This document shows positions 34,423-43,776 of a DNA stretch of 64,000 bases, piece after piece. Source of the DNA: an uncultured Gemmata sp. (GTDB lineage Bacteria > Planctomycetota > Planctomycetia > Gemmatales > Gemmataceae); assembly GCA_937924775.1 (NCBI GenBank), contig CALDUT010000018.1, forward strand, positions 124,001 through 188,000. The letters are read 5' to 3'. Under the pieces are notes generated by a model. That model was not told where the DNA came from, made no database searches, and worked only from the letters and a program-made list of their open reading frames with translations. Numbering within the stretch: position 1 is the stretch's first letter; the number at the start of each line of letters is the position of its first letter. The position numbers and the translations under genes are program-made.

Positions 34423-35832
34423 ATGCCTGCCAATCGTCTTGGTTGCGATGAATTTCGCGTCACCCTCCGCCGCCCCGACCGCCGCGCGTTCGTCACGGCG
34501 GGGGCCTTGGGGGCGCTATCACTGAGCGGGTTGCTCCGGGCCGAAGCCGCCAACACTTCGGCCCAGCGCGCCGGCGAACGGTCACGCCCTCAGGCCACTG
34601 GCGATCCGCGGTCGCGGGTCCGCAGTGTCATCCTGTTATGGATGCGCGGTGGCCCCAGCCATCACGACATGTGGGACCCCAAGCCAGAGGCTCCGGCAGA
34701 AATCCGCGGTGAATTTGGTGTCAGGGCCACCACCGTGCCGGGGATTCAGTTGTCCGACATGCTGCCGCTGTCGGCCCGGATGATGGATAAATGGTCGATT
34801 GTCCGCAGTTTACACCATCACGATGCCGGGCACAGTGCTGCGGATCAAATCTGCTTCACCGGCTATAACCCCGGCCCCAATCCTGACGAGAACATCTACC
34901 CGTCGATCGGTTCGATTGTCTCCAAACAGCTCGGGCACCTGGCGCACACGGTGCCAGCGTATGTGATGATTCCGCGGATGGTGCCTGGCACTGGTAGCGC
35001 CTATTTGGGCGTCGCCCACAAACCGTTTGAAACCCAAGCCGACCCAGCCATCCCCGGCCCCTTCCAACTGCCGAATTTTCGGCTCGCCCACGGTGTGACT
35101 CTCGAGCAAGTGGCCGACCGCAAAACCTTGCTGAAGCAATTCGACCATCTGCGGCGGGAAATCGACGTGACCGGTCAAATGGACGCGGCCGATAAATTCC
35201 AACAACGGGCCTGGGACATCCTCACCTCCCCTGCAGCTCGCGAGGCCTTCGACCTCGACAAAGAACCCGCCAAACTCCGCGAACGCTACGGCCTGATGCC
35301 CGCCTTCGACCCCCAAGCCGCCGATCGCTGCGGAGCCCCCAACTGGGCCCAGCGGATGCTCCTGGCCCGCCGCCTGGTGGAAGCGGGCGTGCGCCTGGTG
35401 ACCGTCGATCTCCGCTGGTGGGATACGCATGTGAAAGGTTTCGAGTCGCTCCGGTTGGGGTTTTTGCCCCGCTGGGATCGTGCGTTCACCGCGTTGTTGG
35501 AAGACCTCGACAATCGCGGTCTTTTAGAAACCACGCTGGTGCTGGCGTGGGGCGAGTTTGGCCGCACCCCAAGAGTGAACAAGGACGCGGGCCGCGACCA
35601 CTACCCGAACGTCTTCAGTGCGGCCATCGCCGGCGGCGCGGTGCAGGGCGGCCGTGTTGTCGGAGAATCCGACAGCCACGGGGCCTTCCCCAAATCGAAC
35701 CCGAAGTCGCCACAAGACATGCTCGCCACACTCTACCAGCATCTGGGCATCAATACGGACGAACAGTACCTCAACAACGGCCGCCCCATCCCGGTGTTGC
35801 CCAGTGGCAAGCCGATCGAAGAGCTGTATTAA
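34423..35832 (+). CDS. DUF1501 Tat-exported protein
   Basis: A 469-residue protein with a twin-arginine signal (PDRRAFVTAG, about residues 18-45) and the DUF1501 domain: LWMRGGPSHHDMWDPKPEAP, LPLSARMMDKWSIVRSLHHHDAGHS, TLVLAWGEFGRTPRVN and GRDHYPNVFSAAIAGGAVQGG. The fold is related to sulfatases and alkaline phosphatases. DUF1501 genes are hugely expanded in planctomycetes and are often paired with a DUF1553/DUF1549 partner, which is absent here. GAGG precedes the ATG. Confidence 0.92.
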   Translation: MPANRLGCDEFRVTLRRPDRRAFVTAGALGALSLSGLLRAEAANTSAQRAGERSRPQATGDPRSRVRSVILLWMRGGPSHHDMWDPKPEAPAEIRGEFGVRATTVPGIQLSDMLPLSARMMDKWSIVRSLHHHDAGHSAADQICFTGYNPGPNPDENIYPSIGSIVSKQLGHLAHTVPAYVMIPRMVPGTGSAYLGVAHKPFETQADPAIPGPFQLPNFRLAHGVTLEQVADRKTLLKQFDHLRREIDVTGQMDAADKFQQRAWDILTSPAAREAFDLDKEPAKLRERYGLMPAFDPQAADRCGAPNWAQRMLLARRLVEAGVRLVTVDLRWWDTHVKGFESLRLGFLPRWDRAFTALLEDLDNRGLLETTLVLAWGEFGRTPRVNKDAGRDHYPNVFSAAIAGGAVQGGRVVGESDSHGAFPKSNPKSPQDMLATLYQHLGINTDEQYLNNGRPIPVLPSGKPIEELY

Positions 35833-36254
35833 TTAACCATCCCGCCCATGGCCCGCGAAGCACCGGGGGCCTCCACGAACGGCTGGGTCGATTCTGACCG
35901 CGTGAGGCGGATTGAGTGGCTTCGTTGGTGGTCAACGATCCAGAATGGTCGCCCAAAGGTTATTTTCTTCGGCAGCATGCCACGATGCCGACGCGACAGT
36001 CGTTCTTGCTGTTGGTCCCAGGGGGGCCATGCGACAGCACCGCGGCCTTCTCCCGTAGCCTGGCGGCGATGGAACCCTGGGCCGTTTTTCCCCCTGAGAA
36101 AATGGGGCCGTCTGGAACTATCGTTGGAGTGTGGGTGGTGGCGTTGGGGGATGGGGCGGACTGCGTGAAATCCGGCATCTTTTTCGTTTGCGCTTCTGTA
36201 TTCATACATTAGGTTCATTTCACACGCTTTGAGGGTAGCGTTGCGGAACCTCGC
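35833..36254. other. 422-base gap, nothing recognised
   Basis: Several overlapping short open frames exist on both strands, but none has a good ribosome site or a recognisable sequence. I see no convincing hairpin, repeat or tRNA. Confidence 0.45.
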
Positions 36255-37700
36255 ATGTTTCACGACGTATCCGCTGTGATTGCCAACAACTTTCCGGCTC
36301 TGCATTACGGCGTGGCCGCGGTCACGCTGGAAGGATTGCGGTTGGCGTTTGTTGTCGCCGGGTTTGGTGGTCCCAACCGACTGTTGGTCTGGTCGGGTGG
36401 GCAACTGCGGGATGTGGCTTCTCCGGAATTGGCCGATATGGAACGCCAGGCCATCGCTGTGGCCGCTGGCGATCTGGATGGGGATGGCCGCGAAGAAATC
36501 TACATTCTCAATACCGATACCTTTGCCGGGCCCAAACGTTTCGCCGATCGACTCTTTCACCAGCATCCCAGCGGACTGTGGGAAGATTTCTTCGAACGGC
36601 CGGAAAACCACGCCGTTCGCAATCTGGCCGCGGGCCGCAGTGTGGCCGTGATCGACCGCCGCGGGGTGGGCCGCTATGGCTTCGTCGTCGCCAATTATGG
36701 CCGACCGATGCGCTTGTATGAGCTGGGCCCCGGCGGTGCCTTGGCCGATCTGGCCCCGGCACTGGGGTTGATGCACATTCCCGGTGGCCGCGGCGTGCTG
36801 GCGTTGCCAGTTTTTTCCCCCTATCCTGACATCTTCTGCGTCAACGAGCATGGCCCCAATCTCGCCTTCCAAAATCGCGGCGACGGAACATTTGTGGAAG
36901 TGGCCGACCAGCTTCGGCTGGCCGATCGTGACGAGCACGCCCGCGGTGTGACGGCCTTCGACGCCGGCGGTACCTTCGGCCTCGCCTGGGCCAACTGGGA
37001 CGGTCTGCACCGCCTGATGCTGCGCAACGAAGATGGCACCTGGAGCAACCACGCCACCCCCAGTTTCGCCCTGCCCTCCGCTGCACGTACGCTCATCGCC
37101 GCCGATTTCGATAACGACGGCCACGATGAATTGTTCCTCAACAACATCGGCGAACCCAACCGGCTGTTTCGCGTCGAAGTGCAGCCCGCGGCGGGGATAG
37201 CCGCATCGCCACAAGCCGGCGCCAGCGGCCCTCTGTCCTTTCCCTCTCCCACCCCTGGTTACGCAATTCAACTGCGGCTTTTGGACCCGGGTGATGCCCT
37301 CGATGCCCACGGTATGGGAACCGGGGCGGCCGTGGCCGACATCGACGGCGACGGCATCTTGGAATTGCTCGTCGCTCACGGCGAGCGCGCGCCGCAACCC
37401 TTGGCGTTGTTCAAGGCCCGCACCGCGTCGCCCCACTCCATGCGCGTGCGACCACTCACACGATTCGGGGCCCCGGCCCGCGGCGCGGTCGTGCAGGCCG
37501 AGTATGGCGGTCGGGTCCATATCAAAGGCATCTGTGCCGGCAGCGGGTATTTGTGTCAGATGGAACCGGTGGCCCACTTTGGCTTGGGCGATGGCGAGAC
37601 AGTGGAACGCATCCACGTCACCTGGCCCGATGGCGCGGCCGTCACCCTGCTCAATCCTGGCAACCATCGCCTGATTACGGTTCCTTACCCCCGTGGCTGA
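36255..37700 (+). CDS. CRTAC/ASPIC-UnbV-domain FG-GAP propeller protein
   Basis: A 481-residue protein made of FG-GAP/VCBS-type propeller blades with calcium-binding DxDxDG loops: GDLDGDGREEIY, ADFDNDGHDELFLNN and DIDGDGILELLV. The C-terminus has the ASPIC/UnbV domain: IKGICAGSGYLCQMEPVAHFGLGDGETVERIHVTWPDG-like segment split by strands. This is the bacterial CRTAC1-homologue type. No clear signal peptide is visible from the ATG at 36255, which is unusual, so a different start or non-classical export is possible. The function of the family is unknown; carbohydrate or matrix binding is suspected. Confidence 0.85.
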   Translation: MFHDVSAVIANNFPALHYGVAAVTLEGLRLAFVVAGFGGPNRLLVWSGGQLRDVASPELADMERQAIAVAAGDLDGDGREEIYILNTDTFAGPKRFADRLFHQHPSGLWEDFFERPENHAVRNLAAGRSVAVIDRRGVGRYGFVVANYGRPMRLYELGPGGALADLAPALGLMHIPGGRGVLALPVFSPYPDIFCVNEHGPNLAFQNRGDGTFVEVADQLRLADRDEHARGVTAFDAGGTFGLAWANWDGLHRLMLRNEDGTWSNHATPSFALPSAARTLIAADFDNDGHDELFLNNIGEPNRLFRVEVQPAAGIAASPQAGASGPLSFPSPTPGYAIQLRLLDPGDALDAHGMGTGAAVADIDGDGILELLVAHGERAPQPLALFKARTASPHSMRVRPLTRFGAPARGAVVQAEYGGRVHIKGICAGSGYLCQMEPVAHFGLGDGETVERIHVTWPDGAAVTLLNPGNHRLITVPYPRG

Positions 37701-37813
37701 ACGGATGGCCCGTGGGTTCAGACCTCGCCGGATCGGGTAAACACCACAACGTTATCCGCGTGCAGCCGCGGGCGGTTGCAGACAGAGACCACCAAGTCTG
37801 GTACCATGAGAAT

Positions 37814-38311
37814 ATGCTACCGACAACTTTTTCTGATCCGACCCCGGAATCCCTCGCGGCCGCGCTGGGCCGCATTCCCAGCGGTTTGTTCATTCTCACG
37901 GCCCGCCGCGGCGAAGTGGAAACGGGGATGCTGGCCAGCTGGGTGCAGCAATGCTCTTTCGACCCACCGTTGATCACCGTTGCGGTCAATAATCAACGCG
38001 GCCTGCTGGATTGGCTCACCACCGAATCCCCGTTTGTGGTCAACATCATCCCCGAAGGCGGGAAAGCACTGGTGGTGCATTTCGGTAAAGGTTTCGCTCT
38101 GGAGGAACCAGCTTTCACAGGGCTGGAGTTGCAACGCCTGGCCCACAGTCCGCCGATTCTCCAAGCCGCGCATGCGTATTTGCTGTGCCGCGTAGCGCAG
38201 CGTATTCCGGCGGGCGATCATACCCTGGTGATTGGACGTGTTGAAACCGGAGCGATCTTGCACGAGGGGCAACCCACGGTTCATATCCGCAAAAACGGGC
38301 TGGGCTATTGA
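37814..38311 (+). CDS. flavin reductase-like FMN-binding protein
   Basis: A 165-residue split-barrel flavoprotein: LGRIPSGLFILTARRG, GMLASWVQQCSFDPPLITVAV and SPFVVNIIPEG match the flavin reductase/HpaC family, ending in VIGRVETGAILHEGQPTVHIRK. These proteins bind FMN and reduce it with NAD(P)H, often for a partner monooxygenase; none is seen nearby. The ATG at 37814 fits the family start, with only a weak ribosome site. It precedes a molybdenum-enzyme-like gene by 100 bases. Confidence 0.8.
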   Translation: MLPTTFSDPTPESLAAALGRIPSGLFILTARRGEVETGMLASWVQQCSFDPPLITVAVNNQRGLLDWLTTESPFVVNIIPEGGKALVVHFGKGFALEEPAFTGLELQRLAHSPPILQAAHAYLLCRVAQRIPAGDHTLVIGRVETGAILHEGQPTVHIRKNGLGY

Positions 38312-38411
38312 ATGCCCGGGTCATCCGCGGGGCAATGGGGCACGTTGTAGGTCGTTGCCCGGTCGGTTATGGCCCACCACAAGGCTGGCGGCTGTGCGTG
38401 AGGATCAAGCC

Positions 38412-39056
38412 ATGATGCCTGACGAACCGATCATCAGTCCGGATACGCGCCGGGCGAATCGCCTTCCTCCCCGGCAGGTGCAGACCCACAAATGGCCGGT
38501 CTTACACGCGGGGGAAGTGCCCCCGTTCGATCCCGCCATATGGACCTTCACGATCTTTCCCATTCCCCTGGTCGATCACGTCAAGCAATTTCGTTGGGCG
38601 GAATTCACCGCTCTGCCGCGAGTGCAGGTGTTCGCCGACATGCACTGTGTTACGCGCTGGAGTAAACTCGACAATTTGTGGGAAGGGGTGGCCACGCGGG
38701 AATTACTCAACCATGTCACCATTTCGCCGCGGGCCCGATTCGTGATGGTCCACTGCGAATACGGCTTCACCACCAACCTGCCCATCGACGACTTCTTCGG
38801 CGAGGATTGCCTGTTTGCCCTCAAGCACAACGGCGAAGACCTCACGCCCGACCACGGCTACCCGGTGCGGCTTGTCGTGCCGCGACTGTATGCGTGGAAA
38901 AGTGCGAAGTGGGTTCGCGGTGTGGAATTCATGGAAGAGGACCGCCCCGGCTTTTGGGAAAGCTGGGAACACGGCGGCTACCACATGCGGGGCGACCCCT
39001 GGGCGGAACAACGTTTCCGCGACGATGCCGAAGCGGGTGGCCGTGGCGACTTGTGA
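38412..39056 (+). CDS. sulfite-oxidase-fold molybdopterin protein (YedY-like)
   Basis: A 214-residue protein of the oxidoreductase molybdopterin-binding family, with no haem domain. C79 in FADMHCVTRWSKLDN is the expected molybdenum ligand; also seen are GVATRELLNHV, YGFTTNLPIDDFFGEDCLFAL and YPVRLVVPRLYAWKSAKWVRG. GAGG is eight bases before the first of two adjacent ATG codons. No signal peptide is visible, so it may be cytoplasmic, unlike YedY/MsrP. Its upstream neighbour is a flavin reductase, which could supply electrons; that is inference. Confidence 0.85.
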   Translation: MMPDEPIISPDTRRANRLPPRQVQTHKWPVLHAGEVPPFDPAIWTFTIFPIPLVDHVKQFRWAEFTALPRVQVFADMHCVTRWSKLDNLWEGVATRELLNHVTISPRARFVMVHCEYGFTTNLPIDDFFGEDCLFALKHNGEDLTPDHGYPVRLVVPRLYAWKSAKWVRGVEFMEEDRPGFWESWEHGGYHMRGDPWAEQRFRDDAEAGGRGDL

Positions 39057-39122
39057 CAGAACCCCCTCCGGAGTCTGGCTTGGCGGCTGGGGCCGCCCCG
39101 GCGCACTGCAGAAGGTAGCGTC

Positions 39123-39794
39123 TCAAAGTTGACGCTGCAACAGCACCCGGGCGATGTCGGACCACACTTCAAATGGCGTGAACGGAAGACGCTGGCGGGT
39201 GAGGGCCTCGGCCAGATGGTCGCGGGCGAACCGGAGATGATCGGGCACAAGGCGAGCTGCGTCGATGTCCGGGTAGCCGTCGCCGGCGAAGGCAACAGTG
39301 CGGCCATCGGCCAAATAGCGGCGGACCACCGCGGCCTTATCGATCCCCAATTTCGGCGAGAAGTACGGCGAGTTGGTTGGCAACTCCAGCAGCAACCCCT
39401 GGCCTTCGACAAACCGCCCCGGGTTGGCGTGAACCTCGATCTGAACCCCCGCGGCTTTCAAGAGCCGGTCGATGTACCATGAGCAACCGGCGGAAGTCAC
39501 CACAACGTCCCATCCTGCGGCGCGCAGGGCTTGCACGCTCTGGGGCAACTGCGGGTCGAGTTCCAAGCGATCAACCACCGCCAACACATCGGCCTCGGGG
39601 GTCCGAATGGACGCAAAGTACCGCTGCAGAGTTTCAAAGTGGGTGAGCCGGCCGGTGAGATAGTCGTTCCAGTAATCTGGGGTGTGGGGGGGCAGTAGCG
39701 TCGCGATCACCAGCCGGTAGAAATCCTGGCGGGTCATGGTGCCGTCGAAATCGCTGACGAGGACACGCGGCTTGTCCGGGGGCGGTTCGGCCAT
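39123..39794 (-). CDS. HAD-superfamily phosphatase (MtnX/SerB-like)
   Basis: A 223-residue protein with DFDGT at 15-19 (nucleophile D15, acid D17), VVTSAGCSWYIDRLL (motif II with serine), a lysine in SPKLGIDKAAVVRR and the metal motif AFAGDGYPDIDAA. It resembles MtnX-type 2-hydroxy-3-keto-5-methylthiopentenyl-1-phosphate phosphatases and phosphoserine phosphatases. No other methionine-salvage gene is present, so the substrate is open. It is the last gene of a run with acetate kinase and phosphoketolase on this strand. Confidence 0.8.
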   Translation of the reverse strand: MAEPPPDKPRVLVSDFDGTMTRQDFYRLVIATLLPPHTPDYWNDYLTGRLTHFETLQRYFASIRTPEADVLAVVDRLELDPQLPQSVQALRAAGWDVVVTSAGCSWYIDRLLKAAGVQIEVHANPGRFVEGQGLLLELPTNSPYFSPKLGIDKAAVVRRYLADGRTVAFAGDGYPDIDAARLVPDHLRFARDHLAEALTRQRLPFTPFEVWSDIARVLLQRQL

Positions 39795-39859
39795 AGGAGG
39801 TATTCTTTCACTCTTGCATGCACGGCAAGACCAACAAGAGTGCAGCTTGTTATCGTGAA

Positions 39860-40915
39860 TCACACGGCGGGGGCGAGCCCCAGCAGACGGCGGGTGTGTT
39901 GCGCGATGATACGCTCTTCGTCGGTGGGGATGACATGCACGCGGAATTCCCCCAACCAGCGTGCCATCGCGACAACCCGTTCGCGGATGCTCGCGGCGTT
40001 TTCGCCAATACCCCCCGTGAAGACGAGGGCATCGAGCCCCCCGAGAGCGGCAGCGAGGGAACCGATTTCGCGGCCAATGCGGTAGATGAATAACTCGATG
40101 GCTTCCGCGGCCGGCGGATCGGACCGGGCCAGCAATGCCCGCATATCCCCCGAGATGCCAGAAACGCCGAGCAAGCCCGATTCCTGCAGGATCAGCCGTT
40201 CGATGTCCTTGGGAGTCATGCCGTGGTGTTGGAGTAAGTGGAGGATGACGCCCGGATCCAGCGCGCCGCAGCGGGTACTCATCACCAGTCCATCGGCCGG
40301 GGTGAAGCTCATGGTGGTGGCGATGCTCCGCCCGGCCCGAAGCGCGCAGAGGCTGGCCCCGTGGCCCAGGTGAGCGACGATGGTTCGTCCGGCGGCAGCG
40401 GCCGGGTCGATGCGGGGGAGCTCTGTGGCGATGGATTCATACGACAGGCCGTGGAAGCCATAACGGCGGATACCACCGCTGGTGAGATGCCGCGGTAAAC
40501 CAAACCACTGGGCCACTTCCGGCTGCGTGCGGTGGAAAGCGGTGTCGAAACAGGCCACTTGCACAATACCCGGCATTCGCTGGGCGATGGTGCGAATGGC
40601 GGCGAGGTTGTGCGGCTGATGCAGTGAGGCCAGGGGAATCAGCTCGGTGAGTTCGTTCAGGATCGTGTCGTCGATCTGCACCGGGGCTGCGAACTTCATC
40701 CCGCCGTGAACGACACGATGCCCCACCGCGACGAGCCGCCCCCCCGCCAGCACGGCGGTGCTACGAGCCAGAATCTCGTCGAGGGCGTCGGACCCGGGAT
40801 TCTGCCAATCGACCTCGACCTGCCCACGATCCAGCCGGGTATCGCTCGCGGGGGCAAAGAGCGCGAATTTCCAGCTCGACGAACCGGCATTGAGAACGAG
40901 AATCGCATCGGCCAT
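39860..40915 (-). CDS. ackA: acetate kinase
   Basis: A 351-residue acetate kinase: ILVLNAGSSSWKFALF with the catalytic N and S residues, VGHRVVHGG, CFDTAFHRT, GFHGLSYES, AHLGHGASLCALRAG and VFTGGIGENAASIR. It converts acetyl phosphate and ADP to acetate and ATP. The protein is somewhat shorter than the usual 390-400 residues. GAGG is nine bases before the ATG. It lies 75 bases after the phosphoketolase gene on the same strand, so acetyl phosphate made by that enzyme can be used for ATP at once. Confidence 0.93.
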   Translation of the reverse strand: MADAILVLNAGSSSWKFALFAPASDTRLDRGQVEVDWQNPGSDALDEILARSTAVLAGGRLVAVGHRVVHGGMKFAAPVQIDDTILNELTELIPLASLHQPHNLAAIRTIAQRMPGIVQVACFDTAFHRTQPEVAQWFGLPRHLTSGGIRRYGFHGLSYESIATELPRIDPAAAAGRTIVAHLGHGASLCALRAGRSIATTMSFTPADGLVMSTRCGALDPGVILHLLQHHGMTPKDIERLILQESGLLGVSGISGDMRALLARSDPPAAEAIELFIYRIGREIGSLAAALGGLDALVFTGGIGENAASIRERVVAMARWLGEFRVHVIPTDEERIIAQHTRRLLGLAPAV

Positions 40916-40990
40916 CGGAACTATCCTCACAAAACCTCCCGCGGGGCGGTTGGGCTGCCGATGATGCCCCGCGGGCGTATGCCCGTTACG

Positions 40991-43444
40991 TCAGTAGGGC
41001 CACGTCCAGTTGGCGGCGTCGGGCTTATCGACGCCGTATTCGTGCGCGTAGTTCTGGCATTCGATCTGCATATTGCGGAATTTTTCCTTGGCGTGGGCTC
41101 CGGCTACTTTGAGGCGTGGCACCCGGTCGATCACGTCGATGGCCAAACTGAAGCGGTCGATTTCATTCTGAATGGCCAGTTCCAAGGGGGTATTGATGCT
41201 CCCCTTCTCTTTGTAGCCGCGAACGTGCAGGTTCTTGTGGTTGGTTCGCCGGTACGAGAGACGATGAATCAGCCACGGGTAGCCGTGGAAGGCAAAGATG
41301 ATGGGCTTATCGACAGTGAAGATGCTATCGAAGTCGCGGTCGGTGAGACCATGGGGGTGTTCCGTGCTGCACTGGAGCTTGAACAAATCGACCACGTTGA
41401 CGAAACGCAGCTTCAAATCTGGGAAATGCTGCCGCAACAGATCAGCCGCGGCGAGGGCTTCCTTGGTCGGGATGTCGCCGGCACAGGCCAGCACCACATC
41501 CGGTTCCTGCCCATAATCGGTACTGGCTTTCTCCCAAATACCAATGCCTTTGGTGCAGTGAATGATCGCCGAATCCATATCGAGATACTGCAAGTGCAGC
41601 TGCTTATCGGAGACAATCACATTGACATAACCTTGGCTCCGCAAGCAATGATCGGCCACACACAACAGCGAATTGGCATCGGGTGGCAGATAGATGCGGG
41701 TTATCGCCGCACTTTTGTTGACCACGACATCGAGAAAGCCGGGGTCTTGATGGGTGAAGCCGTTGTGATCCTGCCGCCACACCGTGGAGGTGATGAGGAT
41801 GTTCAACGACGCGATCTTATCCCGCCACGGCAACTGATTGCAGATGGTGAGCCATTTGGCATGTTGGTTGAACATGGAGTCGATGACGTGGGCAAAGGCT
41901 TCGTAAGTGCTGAAGAAGCCGTGCCGCCCGGTGAGCAAGTAGCCTTCGAGCATGCCTTCGAGGGTGTGTTCGCTGAGCATCTCGATGACGCGGCCATCCG
42001 GGGCCAGTTCCGTTCCCTCGGCATCTTCAGGGAAGTATTCCTCCAGCCAGCGTTTCTTGGAGGCTTCGTAAATGGCGTTCAATTTGTTGGAGGTGGTTTC
42101 GTCAGGGCCAAAAACGAGGAAGTTGTTGGGGTTGTTTTTCATCACGTCGCGGAGAAACACCCCCAGGGGGCGACAATTCTCCACTTGGGTACCGCCGAAG
42201 TGATCGACTTTGACCGCGTACTGCCGGAAATCCGGCACGCGCAGGTTCTTCTTGAGATGACCGCCATTGGCGTGGGGATTGCAACCCATGCGGCGGGAAC
42301 CGGTGGGGGCAATAGCCTTCAGTTCGGCGTGCAGGCGGCCGCGGTCGTCGAAGAGTTCTTCGGGGCGGTAGCTCCGCAGCCATGCTTCGAGCTGCTGCAA
42401 GCGTTCCGGATTCTTCTTGACATCCGCCATCGGCACCTGGTGCGAGCGCCACGAGCCTTCGAGCATGCAGCCATCCACCTTCGGGGGGCAAGTCCAACCT
42501 TTGGGCGTGCGGAGTACAATCATCGGCCAACGGGGCCGGAAGGCCTGGCCACTGTCGCGGGCTTGCTGTTGGGCTGCGCGAATATCGGCGATACAGCGGT
42601 CGAGGGTGGCCGCCATCGCCTGATGCATCGAGTCGGGGTCCGAGCCTTCTACAAAATAGGGCGTCCAGCCGGTGCCGCGGAAGAACGCCTGAAGCTCCTC
42701 GTGCGGCACCCGCGCCCAGATTGTGGGGTTATTGATCTTGTAGCCGTTGAGGTGAAGAATCGGCAGGACGGCACCGTCGATGATGGGATTGAGGAATTTC
42801 GAGATATGCCAACTGGTGGCCAACGGCCCGGTTTCGGCTTCACCGTCGCCCACCACCGCGGCCACGATCAGATCCGGGTTGTCGAACGCGGCCCCGCAGG
42901 CGTGCGACAAAACGTAGCCGAGTTCCCCGCCTTCATGAATGCTACCCGGCGTTTCCGGGGTGCAGTGCGAGCCAATCCCGCCGGGGAACGAAAAACGCTT
43001 GAACAGCCGTAACAGGCCCTCTTCGTCTTCACTGCAATCAGGGTAGACTTCCGAATACGATCCTTCGAGATAACACGGCCCCAACACCCCGGGGGCGCCG
43101 TGCCCCGGTCCAGCCAGGAAGAGCACGTTCAGATCGTATTGCTGGATCACGCGGTTCAAATGAACGTAGCAGAATGCCAGACCCGGGCTGGCGCCCCAAT
43201 GCCCCAACAGCCGGTCTTTGATGTGTTCCGGTTTCAGCGGCTCTTTGAGAAGCGGGTTGGCCCGCAGGTAGGTCATGCCCACGGCCAGATAATTGCTGGC
43301 ACGCCAGAAAGCATCGATTTTGCGGACTTCTTCAGCACTCAGGGGCGTACCAGCGATCGTCGCACGGGCTTGGCCGAAGGCACTGATCGAGGCCGCAACT
43401 GCTCCATCAACCGAGGGTTCCGGCCGGGTGATCGTTTGGCTCAT
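40991..43444 (-). CDS. xfp: xylulose-5-phosphate/fructose-6-phosphate phosphoketolase
   Basis: An 817-residue thiamine-diphosphate enzyme: [22 protein letters not shown]-type region split around [31 protein letters not shown], the diphosphate-binding [14 protein letters not shown] with NGYKINNPT, and the C-terminal [19 protein letters not shown]. It cleaves xylulose 5-phosphate or fructose 6-phosphate to acetyl phosphate plus glyceraldehyde 3-phosphate or erythrose 4-phosphate. AAGGA precedes the ATG at 43444. With ackA downstream, this is a phosphoketolase bypass that makes acetate without losing carbon as CO2. Confidence 0.95.
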   Translation of the reverse strand: MSQTITRPEPSVDGAVAASISAFGQARATIAGTPLSAEEVRKIDAFWRASNYLAVGMTYLRANPLLKEPLKPEHIKDRLLGHWGASPGLAFCYVHLNRVIQQYDLNVLFLAGPGHGAPGVLGPCYLEGSYSEVYPDCSEDEEGLLRLFKRFSFPGGIGSHCTPETPGSIHEGGELGYVLSHACGAAFDNPDLIVAAVVGDGEAETGPLATSWHISKFLNPIIDGAVLPILHLNGYKINNPTIWARVPHEELQAFFRGTGWTPYFVEGSDPDSMHQAMAATLDRCIADIRAAQQQARDSGQAFRPRWPMIVLRTPKGWTCPPKVDGCMLEGSWRSHQVPMADVKKNPERLQQLEAWLRSYRPEELFDDRGRLHAELKAIAPTGSRRMGCNPHANGGHLKKNLRVPDFRQYAVKVDHFGGTQVENCRPLGVFLRDVMKNNPNNFLVFGPDETTSNKLNAIYEASKKRWLEEYFPEDAEGTELAPDGRVIEMLSEHTLEGMLEGYLLTGRHGFFSTYEAFAHVIDSMFNQHAKWLTICNQLPWRDKIASLNILITSTVWRQDHNGFTHQDPGFLDVVVNKSAAITRIYLPPDANSLLCVADHCLRSQGYVNVIVSDKQLHLQYLDMDSAIIHCTKGIGIWEKASTDYGQEPDVVLACAGDIPTKEALAAADLLRQHFPDLKLRFVNVVDLFKLQCSTEHPHGLTDRDFDSIFTVDKPIIFAFHGYPWLIHRLSYRRTNHKNLHVRGYKEKGSINTPLELAIQNEIDRFSLAIDVIDRVPRLKVAGAHAKEKFRNMQIECQNYAHEYGVDKPDAANWTWPY

Positions 43445-43776
43445 AGCACCAGTCCTTGTGGAAGTCGAAACCGAACCGCACAGGGTCTTCTCGGGCGGGC
43501 AGCGGCCTGTGGGGTTCACGGATACCAACCGCTTCCGGGTATGCACATTTCATGCCCGTCTGCGGTGCCTGGGGCGATGGGCGAACACAGGGCGTGACTC
43601 GGCCCGCCCAACTATCACCTCTCGTTGTAGTGTTGACGATCGGTGGGGGAGTTGTTTTTTTGTGAAGATTGCACCAGCCGACGGATTCCTAAGAAGCGTA
43701 GCAGTTCCTCCGCGTGGGCATGCCGCTTCGTGGAGCTGCGCACCGGGCGAGCCGCCCCTGGCGGCGTGCGGAAAGG
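43445..43776. other. 332-base gap upstream of xfp
   Basis: It should hold the xfp promoter on the minus strand and the end of the acyl-CoA ligase transcript. A short hairpin, GCCGCC/GGCGGC at 43751-43765, lies 12 bases beyond the ligase stop and could be a weak terminator. I could not place a promoter. Confidence 0.4.

Noticed and set aside
35848-36212. Overlapping small open frames between the DUF1501 and CRTAC genes
   Set aside because: Frames on both strands compete, none has a ribosome site, and the translations look like random GC-rich sequence.
40706-43012. A 768-codon open frame antisense to the phosphoketolase gene
   Set aside because: It is the mirror of a highly conserved, GC-rich gene. 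Its translation is low-complexity and matches no family, so it is a frame shadow.
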